A stretch of DNA of 52,164 bases from positions 1-52,164 of the forward strand of contig JADGCL010000014.1 of NCBI GenBank assembly GCA_015229005.1, written 5' to 3'. A model generated the notes under the pieces. That model searched no databases, was not told where the DNA came from, and saw nothing but the letters and a program-made list of their open reading frames with translations. The DNA comes from Magnetococcales bacterium (lineage in GTDB: Bacteria > Pseudomonadota > Magnetococcia > Magnetococcales > JADGCL01). Shown one piece after another: positions 7,836 through 18,000 of this stretch; position 1 is the first letter of the stretch; each line of letters starts with the position of its first letter. Position numbers and translations under genes: made by a program.

Positions 7836-10142
7836 CTACTCGGTTGCCACCCGGAAGAGTTGTGCCAGATCGGTCTGCCCGCGGATCACCTTGGCCACGC
7901 CATCCTGGACCAGAGTCCGCATCCCCTCCTTCATGGAGAGCCGTTGGATCTCCGCCGCCGGGGCCTTCCTCGCCACCAGCGCCTTGATCTCGTCCGATGC
8001 CACCATCAGCTCGTGGATACCCGTGCGCCCCTTGTAACCGGACTTGCCGCATTTGCCGCAGCCGCGGGCCTCGTAGAGGAGCAACCCCTCCCGGGTAACC
8101 TCCAATTCGTCGAAATACTCCTTGCCGTAAAGACGAACCAGTTGCTCGAACTGCTCGTCACTCGGGCGATACTGACCCTTACAGTCTTTGCACAGGGTGC
8201 GCACCAACCTTTGGGCCAGCACCCCCAGCAGGGCATCGGAGAAATTGAGCGGATCGAGTCCGAGATCGAGAAGCCGGGTCACCGTTTCCGGGGCCGAATT
8301 GGTATGCAGGGTGGAAAAAACGAGATGGCCGGTCAACGAGGCCTCGATACCGGCCCCGGCGGTCTCATGGTCGCGCATTTCACCGATCAAAATCACATCG
8401 GGATCGGCCCGGAGAAAGGCCCGCAGGGCAGTGGCAAAGGTGAGCCCCGCCTTGTTGTCCATCTGCACCTGCTGGAGCCCCGCCTGGGTGATCTCCACCG
8501 GGTCCTCCGCCGTCCAGATCTTCTTCTCCGGGGTGTTGATCCGCCCGAGAACCGCGTGGAGAGTGGTGGTCTTTCCCGAACCGGTGGGACCAACCACCAG
8601 GAAGATCCCATAGGGAATCTGGATCAGCCGATCGGTCTCGCGAAAATTGCGGTCGGAGAGGTTCAGGTTCTCGAAAGGCAGGGCCCCACCCGCCGCCAGG
8701 ACACGCATCACCGCCCCCTCGCCAAAAACGGTCGGCAAGGTTGCGACACGCAGTTCCAACGGCTGTCCGCGTATCTTGACCACGATCTTGCCGTCCTGGG
8801 GAATGCGCCTCTCGGAGATGTCCAGGCGGGCCATGATCTTGATCCGCGACAACACCGCGCGAATGTGGGTCGAGGGAATCTCCAGGGCGATACGGCACAA
8901 ACCATCGATGCGCAGCCGGACCCGCGAAGGGATATTCCCCTTGCCCGGTTCGATGTGGATGTCCGACGCCCCGGCCCGCTGTGCATCGATGATCAGGCGG
9001 TTGACCAGTTGGATGATGGTATTCTCATTCTCGTTGACCTCGCCGGCCTCATTGCCATCATCGATCCGTTCACCATCCTGGACATCTTCCTCTTCGAGTT
9101 TTCCGGCGAGACCGTGGAGATACGACGAGACCGAGCCTCCGCCCAGGTACATCAGGATGTCTTCCTCGAAGCCCACCCGAAAGATGTATTTCTTGGCCGG
9201 CAACGCCCTCTGGATCTCCATCTGCCGTCCGACGTCGGAGGGATCATCGATGAGGATCATCAGCTCGCTGTCGACGGATCCCGCCATCGGCACCCAGCGC
9301 TGCCGCCGCAGGTAGGACATGTTGAGGCTTTTCAGGATCGACTTGGGCGGGACGATGTTGGGGTCATACCGCATGAACGGAACTTTATAGTAACTCTCCA
9401 GGGAAGCGGCTACCATCTCGGGGGGGATCTTGGCATCCTGGACCAGGAGGTAATTCATCGTGACCCCCTCCTTCTTGGTCCGTTTCTGGAACTGATCGAT
9501 CTTCTCCTGGGTGATGCGCCCCTTCTTGATCAGGTATTCATAGGGACTGTTGGTGCCCTCGAACTCTTCGTGGAATTTTTCCGCCAAGATTTTGGCCAGG
9601 ATGTTCGCCCGACCGACATCGGCCTCGGTAAAGCTTCCCCCACCCACCCGGTTGATGACCTGAAGAACCCCCAGAAATGGCGCTCCGAGCTTGATCGGTA
9701 CAACCACCATGGCCCTGGTGTCGAAACCCGAGCGAAGGTCGAAGCTGGAATCGAACTTGAGTTGCTTGTTGATGGAGGTCAGCAGACTGGCGTTCTTGAC
9801 ATCCGCGATATTCAACGGCTTCTGGGTGAGGGCCACATAGCCGGCGATGGAGGTCGGACTGAGGGGAAGCTTGATCTCGAGGAGTTCCTGCCCGGACTTG
9901 TACTTCGCCAGGATCTCCTTGCCATCTCCGGCCGTCTGGTAGACTGTGAGACGCACCGCCCCGAGAAAACGGAGCATGCTCTCCTCCAGCTCCGGCAGCA
10001 ACTCGGCAAAGGCCACGGCCTCCCGAGTGCGAAGGGCAATCTTCTCGTAGAGAGAACGCTCCTCCCTGGTCAGGGTGGCCAAGGCGGCGTCTGTCACGCC
10101 TGTGACCTGACCCTGAGCGGCTGTCTCCACGTTCTCGGTCAC
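7836..10142 (-). CDS. GspE/PilB-type secretion ATPase with N-terminal GAF domain
   Basis: A 768-residue traffic ATPase. Residues about 20-185 look like a GAF sensor domain (SIAGYVALTQKPLNIADV, MVVVPIKLGAPFLGVLQVIN). About 205-330 resembles the MshEN/GspE N-terminal domain. About 380-768 is the ATPase with GPTGSGKTTT (Walker A, near residue 518), the Asp box, LRADPDVILIGEMRD (Walker B) and the His box THLVFSTLHTNSA region. A CKDC...CGKC tetracysteine gives the zinc site typical of GspE and PilB. Such hexamers power type II secretion or type IV pilus assembly. No pilin, inner-membrane platform or secretin gene is nearby, so its machine lies elsewhere. Start is GTG with GGGGAGAG ahead; acpS ends 39 bases upstream. 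Confidence 0.88.
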   Translation of the reverse strand: MTENVETAAQGQVTGVTDAALATLTREERSLYEKIALRTREAVAFAELLPELEESMLRFLGAVRLTVYQTAGDGKEILAKYKSGQELLEIKLPLSPTSIAGYVALTQKPLNIADVKNASLLTSINKQLKFDSSFDLRSGFDTRAMVVVPIKLGAPFLGVLQVINRVGGGSFTEADVGRANILAKILAEKFHEEFEGTNSPYEYLIKKGRITQEKIDQFQKRTKKEGVTMNYLLVQDAKIPPEMVAASLESYYKVPFMRYDPNIVPPKSILKSLNMSYLRRQRWVPMAGSVDSELMILIDDPSDVGRQMEIQRALPAKKYIFRVGFEEDILMYLGGGSVSSYLHGLAGKLEEEDVQDGERIDDGNEAGEVNENENTIIQLVNRLIIDAQRAGASDIHIEPGKGNIPSRVRLRIDGLCRIALEIPSTHIRAVLSRIKIMARLDISERRIPQDGKIVVKIRGQPLELRVATLPTVFGEGAVMRVLAAGGALPFENLNLSDRNFRETDRLIQIPYGIFLVVGPTGSGKTTTLHAVLGRINTPEKKIWTAEDPVEITQAGLQQVQMDNKAGLTFATALRAFLRADPDVILIGEMRDHETAGAGIEASLTGHLVFSTLHTNSAPETVTRLLDLGLDPLNFSDALLGVLAQRLVRTLCKDCKGQYRPSDEQFEQLVRLYGKEYFDELEVTREGLLLYEARGCGKCGKSGYKGRTGIHELMVASDEIKALVARKAPAAEIQRLSMKEGMRTLVQDGVAKVIRGQTDLAQLFRVATE

Positions 10143-10181
10143 GGCGACTCTCCCCTCTCTCGGAGCCCGATGGGATCGGTG

Positions 10182-10586
10182 TCAATGGGACGGGGCATCC
10201 CGGCGCACCCGTTCCAGTACGACCATGGCCAGGGCGAACCCGCGCTCATCGCTCAGGGAGAGGTGGACCCGGAGCTGCCCCAGCGCCGCCAGCCGTCGCC
10301 CGGTCTCCCCGGAGAAGAACAGGAACGGTTGACCGTCATTGCCGGGAAGGACCTCGATGTCCGTAAACCAGATTCCCTCCCGCATCCCCGTGCCCAACGC
10401 CTTGACCAAGGCCTCCTTCGCCGCGAACCGCTTGGCGAAACAGGCGCTGCGCTGAGCCCGACGCGCCTCGCACAACCGACTCTCCGCCGGAGTGAAGAGA
10501 CGCCTCTCCAGGCGCTCGCCGAAGCGACGAAGTCCCTCCTCGATGCGCTCGATCTCAACAAGATCCGTGCCAATACCGAGAATCAT
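10182..10586 (-). CDS. acpS: Holo-[acyl-carrier-protein] synthase
   Basis: A 134-residue 4'-phosphopantetheinyl transferase that moves phosphopantetheine from CoA to the serine of apo-[18 protein letters not shown] has the magnesium-binding Asp, and [19 protein letters not shown] is the second signature with its catalytic Glu. Start ATG 10586 shares ATGA with the stop of pdxJ, so translation is coupled; the five-codon upstream extension is not needed. The pdxJ-acpS order is widespread in Pseudomonadota. Confidence 0.96.
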   Translation of the reverse strand: MILGIGTDLVEIERIEEGLRRFGERLERRLFTPAESRLCEARRAQRSACFAKRFAAKEALVKALGTGMREGIWFTDIEVLPGNDGQPFLFFSGETGRRLAALGQLRVHLSLSDERGFALAMVVLERVRRDAPSH

Positions 10587-11326
10587 GCCGTCGGACCGCA
10601 ACCGCCTGCCGCCTCGCGCATCAGCCGCTTCATCGTCGCGACCGCCCCCTCCAGCCCCGAAAATATCGCCCTGGCGATGATGGCGTGACCAATATTCAGC
10701 TCACGAATCCCCGCGATGGCCGCCACTGGCTGCACATTATGGTAATTCAAGCCATGTCCCGCATGGACCACCAACCCCAACTCCATGGCCCGGCGGGCAG
10801 CTTCCCTCAGATCCCGCAGGGCTGCCTTCCGTGCGGCGCCACCCACGGCCTCGGCATAGCGCCCGGTGTGCAACTCCACCACCGGCGCCCCCACCCGAAC
10901 CGCCGCCTCCACCTGCGCCAGGGAGGGATCTATGAACAGGGAAACCCGGATCCCCGACCCGGTCAGGGAAGCGATGATCTCGCGCAAATGGTCAACCGCC
11001 CCAGCGACCTCCAAGCCCCCCTCGGTCGTCAGTTCGTGGCGCTTCTCCGGGACCAGGCAGACATCCGCCGGTGACCACCGACGGGCGAAATCGACCATGG
11101 ACGGGATCGCCGCCATCTCCAGGTTGATCTTCGTCTGCACCGTCTCCCGAAGGAGCGCAACATCGCGTTCCTGAATGTGGCGCCGATCCTCGCGAAGATG
11201 CACCGTGATGCCGTCGGCCCCTCCCCGTTCCGCCGCCTCCGCAGCCGCCACCGGGTCGGGATAGCGTCCCCCGCGCACCTGGCGCAGAGTCGCAACGTGA
11301 TCGATATTCACTCCCAGTTGAATCAT
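10583..11326 (-). CDS. pdxJ: Pyridoxine 5'-phosphate synthase
   Basis: A 247-residue TIM-barrel enzyme that condenses 1-deoxy-xylulose 5-phosphate with 3-amino-2-oxopropyl phosphate to pyridoxine 5'-phosphate. [20 protein letters not shown] and [14 protein letters not shown] are the N-terminal signatures; [11 protein letters not shown] and [12 protein letters not shown] are the C-terminal phosphate-binding and active-site segments. ATG 11326 is supported by GGGGTGG upstream and by the match to the family start, rather than the 11-codon longer form. It is followed by acpS with an ATGA overlap. Confidence 0.97.
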   Translation of the reverse strand: MIQLGVNIDHVATLRQVRGGRYPDPVAAAEAAERGGADGITVHLREDRRHIQERDVALLRETVQTKINLEMAAIPSMVDFARRWSPADVCLVPEKRHELTTEGGLEVAGAVDHLREIIASLTGSGIRVSLFIDPSLAQVEAAVRVGAPVVELHTGRYAEAVGGAARKAALRDLREAARRAMELGLVVHAGHGLNYHNVQPVAAIAGIRELNIGHAIIARAIFSGLEGAVATMKRLMREAAGGCGPTA

Positions 11327-11416
11327 CAGCCCACCCCTGTCGATTGCATCTCGGACCACGGCATCCGCACTCTGCCCACCGGCGACATCCCAACCTCGTC
11401 AGGCTCGCGCCGCCTC

Positions 11417-14400
11417 TCAATCACCCGCCCGCTGCGGAACCACCAGCATCAGGGGATTGGGCTCCGCCCCTGGGGAGGTCCCGGCGTTTTCTGCACCAGT
11501 TCCCCCCCCGGCCTCCCCGCTGAAGAGGATATCACGAATGAGCCCCGGGGTAAGACTCGCCACCGGTCGCAGGGTCACCTCCGGCTCATCCACGGAGCCC
11601 GTGACCGCGAACTGGGTTTCCAGAAGGGTCTGCCGGGACCCGGCGAGGATGATCCCCAGGAGAGGCACCTTGGAAAGAATTTCATCCAGGGTCTGCAAGG
11701 GACGCAACCCGACCAGGAGATCCATCTTCCCACCCCGCAGATCAATCATTCCCGAGAGTGCCATGCTGAGCGAGGGACCGACCATCTCCAGGCTGGTGAT
11801 CTGCATACGGCTGGAATCCAGGGTAGCGTTGGCCTTGAGCAGACTGAAGAAAAATCCCTCTCCCAAGAGATCGGGTCGATCCCCCACCACCAGGTTGGGG
11901 AGACCGCGCAAAGAAAAGAGACCCAGGATCTTCGCCGCCGGCAAGAGGCGCCGAACCTGGCCATTGTCCACTTCGAGCTGGCCCCGACCGCTGAGGAACG
12001 CCTTGACCGGGGAGCCCTTCGGAACCACCCCCGCAAGCTCCACCGAGAGCCGCCCCTTGCCCCCCCGCATCGAGGAATACCAGTCCAGATCCGCCAAAAA
12101 GGGGCCGATCTCATCCCCCGTCACGGTGAGTTTGCCCCGATAGGGACCATGGCCAGGAGCCTCCAACCAGCGCCAATCTCCCGCCACGCGCAAGCTCTTC
12201 TTCTCCTCCCCCCGTTCAAAGCGGAGGGCGGTCAGGCGATAATGCCTCTCCCCGAGCCGCAGCCCGAGAGAGAGATTTTTCGCCTCATCACCAGCCGGCA
12301 TGGTCGCCCTGACCGCAGAAAGGGAGACCTCGGTCATCGACACACTCCCTCCCCCCGACTCCGCCACTCCCTCCGTCGCCACCGCCCCTTTCTCCATGGG
12401 GCCGGATTGGGAAACGTCCGCTGCGGGGCGACCGGCCTTATCCCGAACAAAGGCCAGGATATCGGCAAAAAGCAAGTGTTCCAGCCTGGCGTCGACCCGC
12501 CATTCCGCCTTTCCCGCCCCATCCTTCTCCCTTCGGGTGATTTCCAGACGCCCACGATTCTTTCCCAGAGAAAATTTCTCCAGGCGCAGCTCTCCCCGAT
12601 TGCCTTCGAGCAACCACCTCCCCGACCCGGAAATCTTGAGGTTGCCTACCGCACCCGCAACCTTTTCCAGCGTCAGGCCCCCCTCCTTGTCCAGGATCCC
12701 CTCCACCTGGAGGTTTCCCGGCTCGGATCGTTCCTTCCGCCACCCCATCACCCCCGCGAGATCCACCGCATCGACCGCGACGGTGACCCCCAGATGTATG
12801 GGGGCATCGACCGACTCCCGATCCAACCGCAACCGGGCCTCCCCTTCCCCCTTCAGACTTCCTTCCTCCCCCAGGGCGGGCCTCACCCATTCTGCCAGCC
12901 GCGACTCCCCCAGCGGCGAGACAAGCTCCAGGGAATAGCTGCGACCACCAGCCCCGGCAGCTTCGCGCGTTCGCCAACGACCGGAAACCGGAAACTCGCC
13001 GATACGTCCCTCGCGGAGTTCCAGAGTGAGACCGCTCGCAGCCATGGCCAAAGTGCCCTCGATCCCTGAAAAGGAATTCTTCGACCAGGCAGGGCGACAA
13101 TATCCATTATCGAACGTCAACAAACCCTCGTAGGTGGCCTTCTCCGGCGATGCAAGAGGCAGTTGGATGGCCATGGTCACCTCGCCCCGGGCTGCCATTT
13201 CCGCCCCCTCCAGTCCCACCTCCCGATCCCAGCCCAGGCGCGGATGGCTCACCAGTCGCTGCCAGAGCGGCGACAGCTCCGCCTTCCGGGAACGGAACCG
13301 GATATCGAGGGCGGGCCGCTCCACAAGATCCGGGATGGTCACCGTCCCGGCGAGGGCGATCCCCCCGTCGGTCACCGCCCGGGAGACCGTGGCCGCCATC
13401 GACCGCCCCTCGAAGAGGAGGCGCGCCTCCTCCAACCCGAGCGGCGGCAATCCCGGGTAGTAGACGAGTTTTACCCCTTTCACCTCCCCCTCGACGGTGA
13501 ACCGATGGCCGGCCTTCCGGTCTGCCTCCTGGTCGAAGGGAAACCGATCGACCGGTCCCACCATCCTCAAAGTCGCCTGCTCTACCTGGCCGCCGCTCAG
13601 GGAGGTATCCAACCAGTCCACCAGAGGGGTCGGCATGATCGTGGTCGGGTAGTAGAATCCGGCGTGAGCCGCCGCCACGCCGCTGACGGAGGCGGAGAGG
13701 TCCAGTTCGGGGACGGGACCGGTCAGGTCCCGCAACCGGAATTGGCCACGGGCGGTGCCATGGGGGCTCTGCCACTGAAAATCGATGACCTCCAGTTCCC
13801 AGTCGGAAGCCGCCCCGCCCACTCTCCCCGCGGCCAGGAAGTGGGAGAGGGGCAGTGGTCGCCGGAAAAGATTCCGCCAGGTGAGTTGTCCCGCGCCGGC
13901 CTCGGCCTTCCATGCCACCTCGGTCCGGCCCGAAGAGTCCTGCCCCCCCTCCAGTTCCACCGTCAGCGGAGCCGTGAGCCCGGGAATGGTTTTGGCGCAG
14001 GCTGCACATGCCGGCAGAGCTTGCAGTTCGAGGCCGACCACCTTCCCCCGACCGCGCCACCCCCCTGCATGGGATCGCCTGGCCTCGCCCGAGAACCGGG
14101 TTTTGCCACCGATCACACCCTGATACCACCCTTCGACGCGCACTCCCGGCGCCCCCGTGGCGTCGGCGAAGGCGGTCAGTTCGATCCCGCTCAGATGCAC
14201 CGGAGAGAGAGCGGGGGCGCCCGATGGTCCGTCCCACCAGGTCACCTTGCCGTCGCGCAGGATGAGGGAAGCCGGGAGGAGCGGAATTTCCCCCGGCAGC
14301 GAGGGAAGCGGGGAGACCCGGGCAGCAGGATCCCATCCCCTGAGCCGGAGGGAATCAATACGATCCCCCTCCACCGTCGCCTCGCCGCCATCGACGATGA

Positions 14401-14908
14401 GGCCCAAAGGGGGGCGAGCGGCCAACCACTCCAGAGGGGAAAACCGGACGGTCACGCCCCTGGCCGTCATCAGGGGAGGCTGCCCGGGAGCTGCGGCCAC
14501 GCTCACCGGCCCTGTCTCCAGATAAAGAGAGGTGCGAACCTTCAGGGAAAGCCCGGTGAAACCCACCTCGACCCCCGTCACCCGGGTCAGGTAGCGTGCC
14601 AGATCGGGGGCGTAGCGATCCAGATTCGGAGGAAAGAGAGCCATTCCCAGAGCGACGCCCCCCACTCCGGCAAAGAGGAGCATCATGGCCCCCCAACACC
14701 ATCGGAAGAGACGCCGGAGAATCGAGAGTATCGGCACAGGACGTGTCAGGAGCCCGGGGTTGGAGCCAGAAGGGTTGTCCGCTTTGCTTCGCGCATTGTA
14801 AGACACTATCCTGCGGGATTCCCATGGATTGATCATCCGGCAACGATGATCGGTCAAGGCCCTTGCAGGCACAGTGACCGCTCCGGGAGGCATGGGCGGG
14901 GATATCAT
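11417..14908 (-). CDS. Large AsmA-like (YhdP/DUF3971-type) envelope protein
   Basis: An ORF of 1163 residues with one N-terminal membrane anchor (about residues 70-93, CWGAMMLLFAGVGGVALGMA) and a long beta-rich periplasmic body. The order DUF3971-like region then C-terminal AsmA_2-like region (SLRGLPNLVVGDRPDLLGEG, SLEMVGPSLSMALSGMIDLR, LLGIILAGSRQTLLETQFAV) matches the YhdP/TamB-like bridge proteins. Those proteins are thought to move phospholipid between the inner and outer membranes. The start is uncertain: family members begin about 10 residues before the anchor, so a GTG at 14737 is possible; no good ribosome site is seen at either. The 5' end abuts a dispersed repeat and glnE on the opposite strand. 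Confidence 0.85.
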   Translation of the reverse strand: MISPPMPPGAVTVPARALTDHRCRMINPWESRRIVSYNARSKADNPSGSNPGLLTRPVPILSILRRLFRWCWGAMMLLFAGVGGVALGMALFPPNLDRYAPDLARYLTRVTGVEVGFTGLSLKVRTSLYLETGPVSVAAAPGQPPLMTARGVTVRFSPLEWLAARPPLGLIVDGGEATVEGDRIDSLRLRGWDPAARVSPLPSLPGEIPLLPASLILRDGKVTWWDGPSGAPALSPVHLSGIELTAFADATGAPGVRVEGWYQGVIGGKTRFSGEARRSHAGGWRGRGKVVGLELQALPACAACAKTIPGLTAPLTVELEGGQDSSGRTEVAWKAEAGAGQLTWRNLFRRPLPLSHFLAAGRVGGAASDWELEVIDFQWQSPHGTARGQFRLRDLTGPVPELDLSASVSGVAAAHAGFYYPTTIMPTPLVDWLDTSLSGGQVEQATLRMVGPVDRFPFDQEADRKAGHRFTVEGEVKGVKLVYYPGLPPLGLEEARLLFEGRSMAATVSRAVTDGGIALAGTVTIPDLVERPALDIRFRSRKAELSPLWQRLVSHPRLGWDREVGLEGAEMAARGEVTMAIQLPLASPEKATYEGLLTFDNGYCRPAWSKNSFSGIEGTLAMAASGLTLELREGRIGEFPVSGRWRTREAAGAGGRSYSLELVSPLGESRLAEWVRPALGEEGSLKGEGEARLRLDRESVDAPIHLGVTVAVDAVDLAGVMGWRKERSEPGNLQVEGILDKEGGLTLEKVAGAVGNLKISGSGRWLLEGNRGELRLEKFSLGKNRGRLEITRREKDGAGKAEWRVDARLEHLLFADILAFVRDKAGRPAADVSQSGPMEKGAVATEGVAESGGGSVSMTEVSLSAVRATMPAGDEAKNLSLGLRLGERHYRLTALRFERGEEKKSLRVAGDWRWLEAPGHGPYRGKLTVTGDEIGPFLADLDWYSSMRGGKGRLSVELAGVVPKGSPVKAFLSGRGQLEVDNGQVRRLLPAAKILGLFSLRGLPNLVVGDRPDLLGEGFFFSLLKANATLDSSRMQITSLEMVGPSLSMALSGMIDLRGGKMDLLVGLRPLQTLDEILSKVPLLGIILAGSRQTLLETQFAVTGSVDEPEVTLRPVASLTPGLIRDILFSGEAGGGTGAENAGTSPGAEPNPLMLVVPQRAGD

Positions 14909-15003
14909 CCTGTCATTTCGGGAGCTTCGTCCCCCCTCGAACCCCCGCCGAGGAGGCAGGTGGAGCCTCCCCCTCCGACTCCCCCAACCACTTTTAATAT
15001 TAT
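14894..15003. repeat. Dispersed intergenic repeat, copy 1
   Basis: About 110 bases from GGGCGGGGATATCATCC to CCAACCACTTTTAATATTAT. It aligns along its whole length to 47198-47317 with short indels. Internal inverted segments (GGAGGCAGG..GAGCCTCC type) can form stem-loops, as in REP/BIME elements. It fills the gap between the divergent AsmA-like gene and glnE and probably overlaps their promoters. Confidence 0.85.
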
Positions 15004-15040
15004 CTTTCTTGACAACAACAGGGATTCGAGGAGATGGACG

Positions 15041-18000
15041 ATGGGAGAAGGTGAGGATGAGGGTGAGGCGGTTCCCTGGGACGAGACAACCCGACAGCTA
15101 CTGACCCTGGTCCCGGAGGTCGAGGCGGCCATCCTCGCCGAGGCCCGGCTCACCGCCGATCCCGGGGCGGTGAGCGGGAATGTCAGTCGCTGGGCCACCG
15201 ACTTTGCCCGAGACCGTCCCGACGTACTCCCGCTCCTGGCGACGGCACTCGCCGACCCCGTGTGGCGACGGCGATTGGTCCGGGTTGCGGGGAACTCTCC
15301 CTTCCTGAGCCACGTCATGCTCCGCTGGCCGGAGTTCTTCGCCGATTGTCATCTCTCCGGTCAAGGGCCGGAAGCTCCCACCCGGAGGCCCCGGGCCTCG
15401 GAGCTTCCGGCCCGCGAGGTGGCAACCCGGGAACTGATCGAGGCCCTCCCCCGGGCCTCGACCTGGGAGGAGGCGGCAACCCTCCTGCGCCGCCACAAGC
15501 ATCGGCAGTTCCTGATGTTGGGATTCCTGGATCTGGCCGATGAATTGGAATTATCGGAAGTCACCGAGTGGTTATCGGACATCGCCGAGGGGTGCCTCGA
15601 GGCAGCTCTGCGCTGGACCCAGGGGGAACTCGGCAAACGTCACGGCAAGCCCCGCCTGACCGAGTCCACAGACCACGAAACTGCCCGCTTCGTCGTCCTC
15701 GGGATGGGCAAGCTCGGGGCAAGAGAACTCAATTTCTCCTCGGATATCGATCTCATCTTTCTCTGCGAGGACGATCAGGGCGAGACCAACGGCCCGCGAC
15801 CGATCGCCAACAAGAGCTATTTCGCCCGCCTCAGCCAGGAACTCTCCCGCCTCATCGGCGAACGGACCGCCGATGGACGGGTCTTTCGCGTCGACCTGCG
15901 CCTGCGCCCGGAGGGAGAAAGCGGCGCCCTCTGCCTCAGCTCGCGGGCTGCGGAGACCTATTACGAGTCCTGGGGGTGGACCTGGGAACGGGCGGCGATG
16001 ATCAAGGCAAGGCCGGTGGCGGGGGATCTCTCCCTGGGGGAGGCCTTCCTCACCAATCTGTTTCCCTTTGTCTATCGCCGCTATCTCGATTTTGCCGCCC
16101 TCGACGGTATCCGCCGGATGAAGGAAAAGATCGACCTCAAGATGGGCAACGCCGAGGACTACACACGCAACATCAAACTGGGATATGGCGGCATTCGCGA
16201 GATCGAATTCATCGTCCAAAGCCAACAGTTGATCCATGGCGGCAAGAAACCGGCCCTCCAGGTACGGAGAACTTTGGATGCCTTGCAGCAGATGCACCTT
16301 CTGGGGCTGATCAGCGGGGAAAGCGCCGCCTTTCTCACCGAGGCCTATATCTTTCTTCGCAGGGTCGAACACCGGTTGCAGATCGTCCGCGAGGAACAGA
16401 CCCACTCCCTGCCCACCGAGCCCGAAGGGCTGGCCCAGCTCGCCCGCCGCCTCGGCCTGGCCGATGCCGCCACCTTTTCCCGGCGCCTGAAGCAGGTGAC
16501 CGACGGGGTCTTCGCCATTTACAACGGTCTCTTTTTCGAGGCCGGACGCCAACAGACCGCCCCGCCCGATCCCACCATCGCCGCCCTGTTCTCCCTGGAG
16601 ATGACGACCGATCGCTTCCACGAGGCCGTGACCGCAGCCGGATTCACCCATCCCGAAGCGGCCATGGGGTTGATTGCCTTGTTGCGCCACGGCCCTCGCG
16701 GTAGCGCCCTGACCGAATCCATGCAGGAGTGGCTGACACGCCTGGGGCCGTCGCTCCTCGCTGCAATCCGCGAAGCCCCGGACCAGGATCTGGCCCTTCA
16801 GCATACCGAACGCTTCCTCCTCCGCCTCGGGCACCGGGTCCATTATCTGGCCATGCTCGTGGAAAAGCCGAAGCTCATGACCTTGCTGGTACGCCTTTTC
16901 GGCTCCTCGAGGCTTCTATCACGCTATTTCAACGACCACCCGGAACTGCTCGATCGGTTTGTGACCCCCGGTTTTCTCGATCATTTTCGCAGTCGGGGCG
17001 AGATGGGACGGGAACTGGCCCGGGAAATGGCCGAGGCCGACGACCTCGAAGCGAGATTTCGCATCATCCGCGAGTTCAAGAATTCGGAGGTGTTGCGCCT
17101 GGGGGTGCGTGACCTCTCCGGCCTGGCCGAGCTTTCGGAGGTCATGGCGGGTCTCTCCGGTGTCGCCGATGTGGTCCTGATCGAGACCCTGGAGGGGGCC
17201 CGCCGGGAACTGGTCGGGCGCCACGGCTCCCCGGTCTGGTGTGATGCCACCGGGGAAAAACGACCGGTCCCCTTCGCCATCGTCGCCATGGGAAAGCTGG
17301 GAGGGGGAGAACTCAACTACGCCTCGGACCTCGATCTCATTTTCATCCATGGCAACGAAGGCGACGGGGGATCGACCGATGGCGATCGTCCCCTGGACAA
17401 CTCTCTCTTTTTCACCCGTCTGGGGCAGAAAATCATCACCAATCTTACCACCCTGACGCAACATGGGAAGCTCTACGAACTCGACATGCGCCTGCGCCCC
17501 TCCGGCAATTCCGGTCCCCTGGTCACCTCGCTGGCGGCCTTCCTCAAATACCAGCACGAAGAGGCCTGGACCTGGGAACATCAGGCGCTGACCCGGGCAC
17601 GGATCGTCGTCGCCGAGGAGGCCCTCGCCCGCACCCTGACGGAGGAGCTCCAGGCCGTCATTCGCAAACCCCGGGAGATCGGGCGATTGCGTCGGGAGGT
17701 CGACGAGATGCGGGAGCGGATGTTCGCCGACAAGAAGCCGCCTCCGGGGGTGATCGACATCAAGCAGAGCCGGGGAGGAATCGTCGACATCGAGTTCATC
17801 ACCCAGTATCTCATCCTGGCCCATGCCGACCGGCATCCGCAACTGATGCGCCGGAACGTGACCAACGCCCTCCTCACGGCGGGCGATCTGGGGCTCCTGG
17901 ATAGAAAGGTGGCTGCAACCCTTCTGGAGGCCTACGGCTTTCTCCGTCTGCTGGAAAACCGCCTCCGGCTTCTCCACGATCGCAGCGAAAACCGCCTGCC

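Noticed and set aside
7749-10688. 979-codon plus-strand open frame
   Set aside because: It mirrors the GspE-type ATPase and acpS on the other strand, and its composition is that of a reverse-frame shadow.
13163-15040. Very long open frame extending glnE upstream by more than 600 codons
   Set aside because: It is antisense to the AsmA-like gene, crosses the dispersed repeat, and has no family similarity; GC-rich codon use leaves the opposite frame open.
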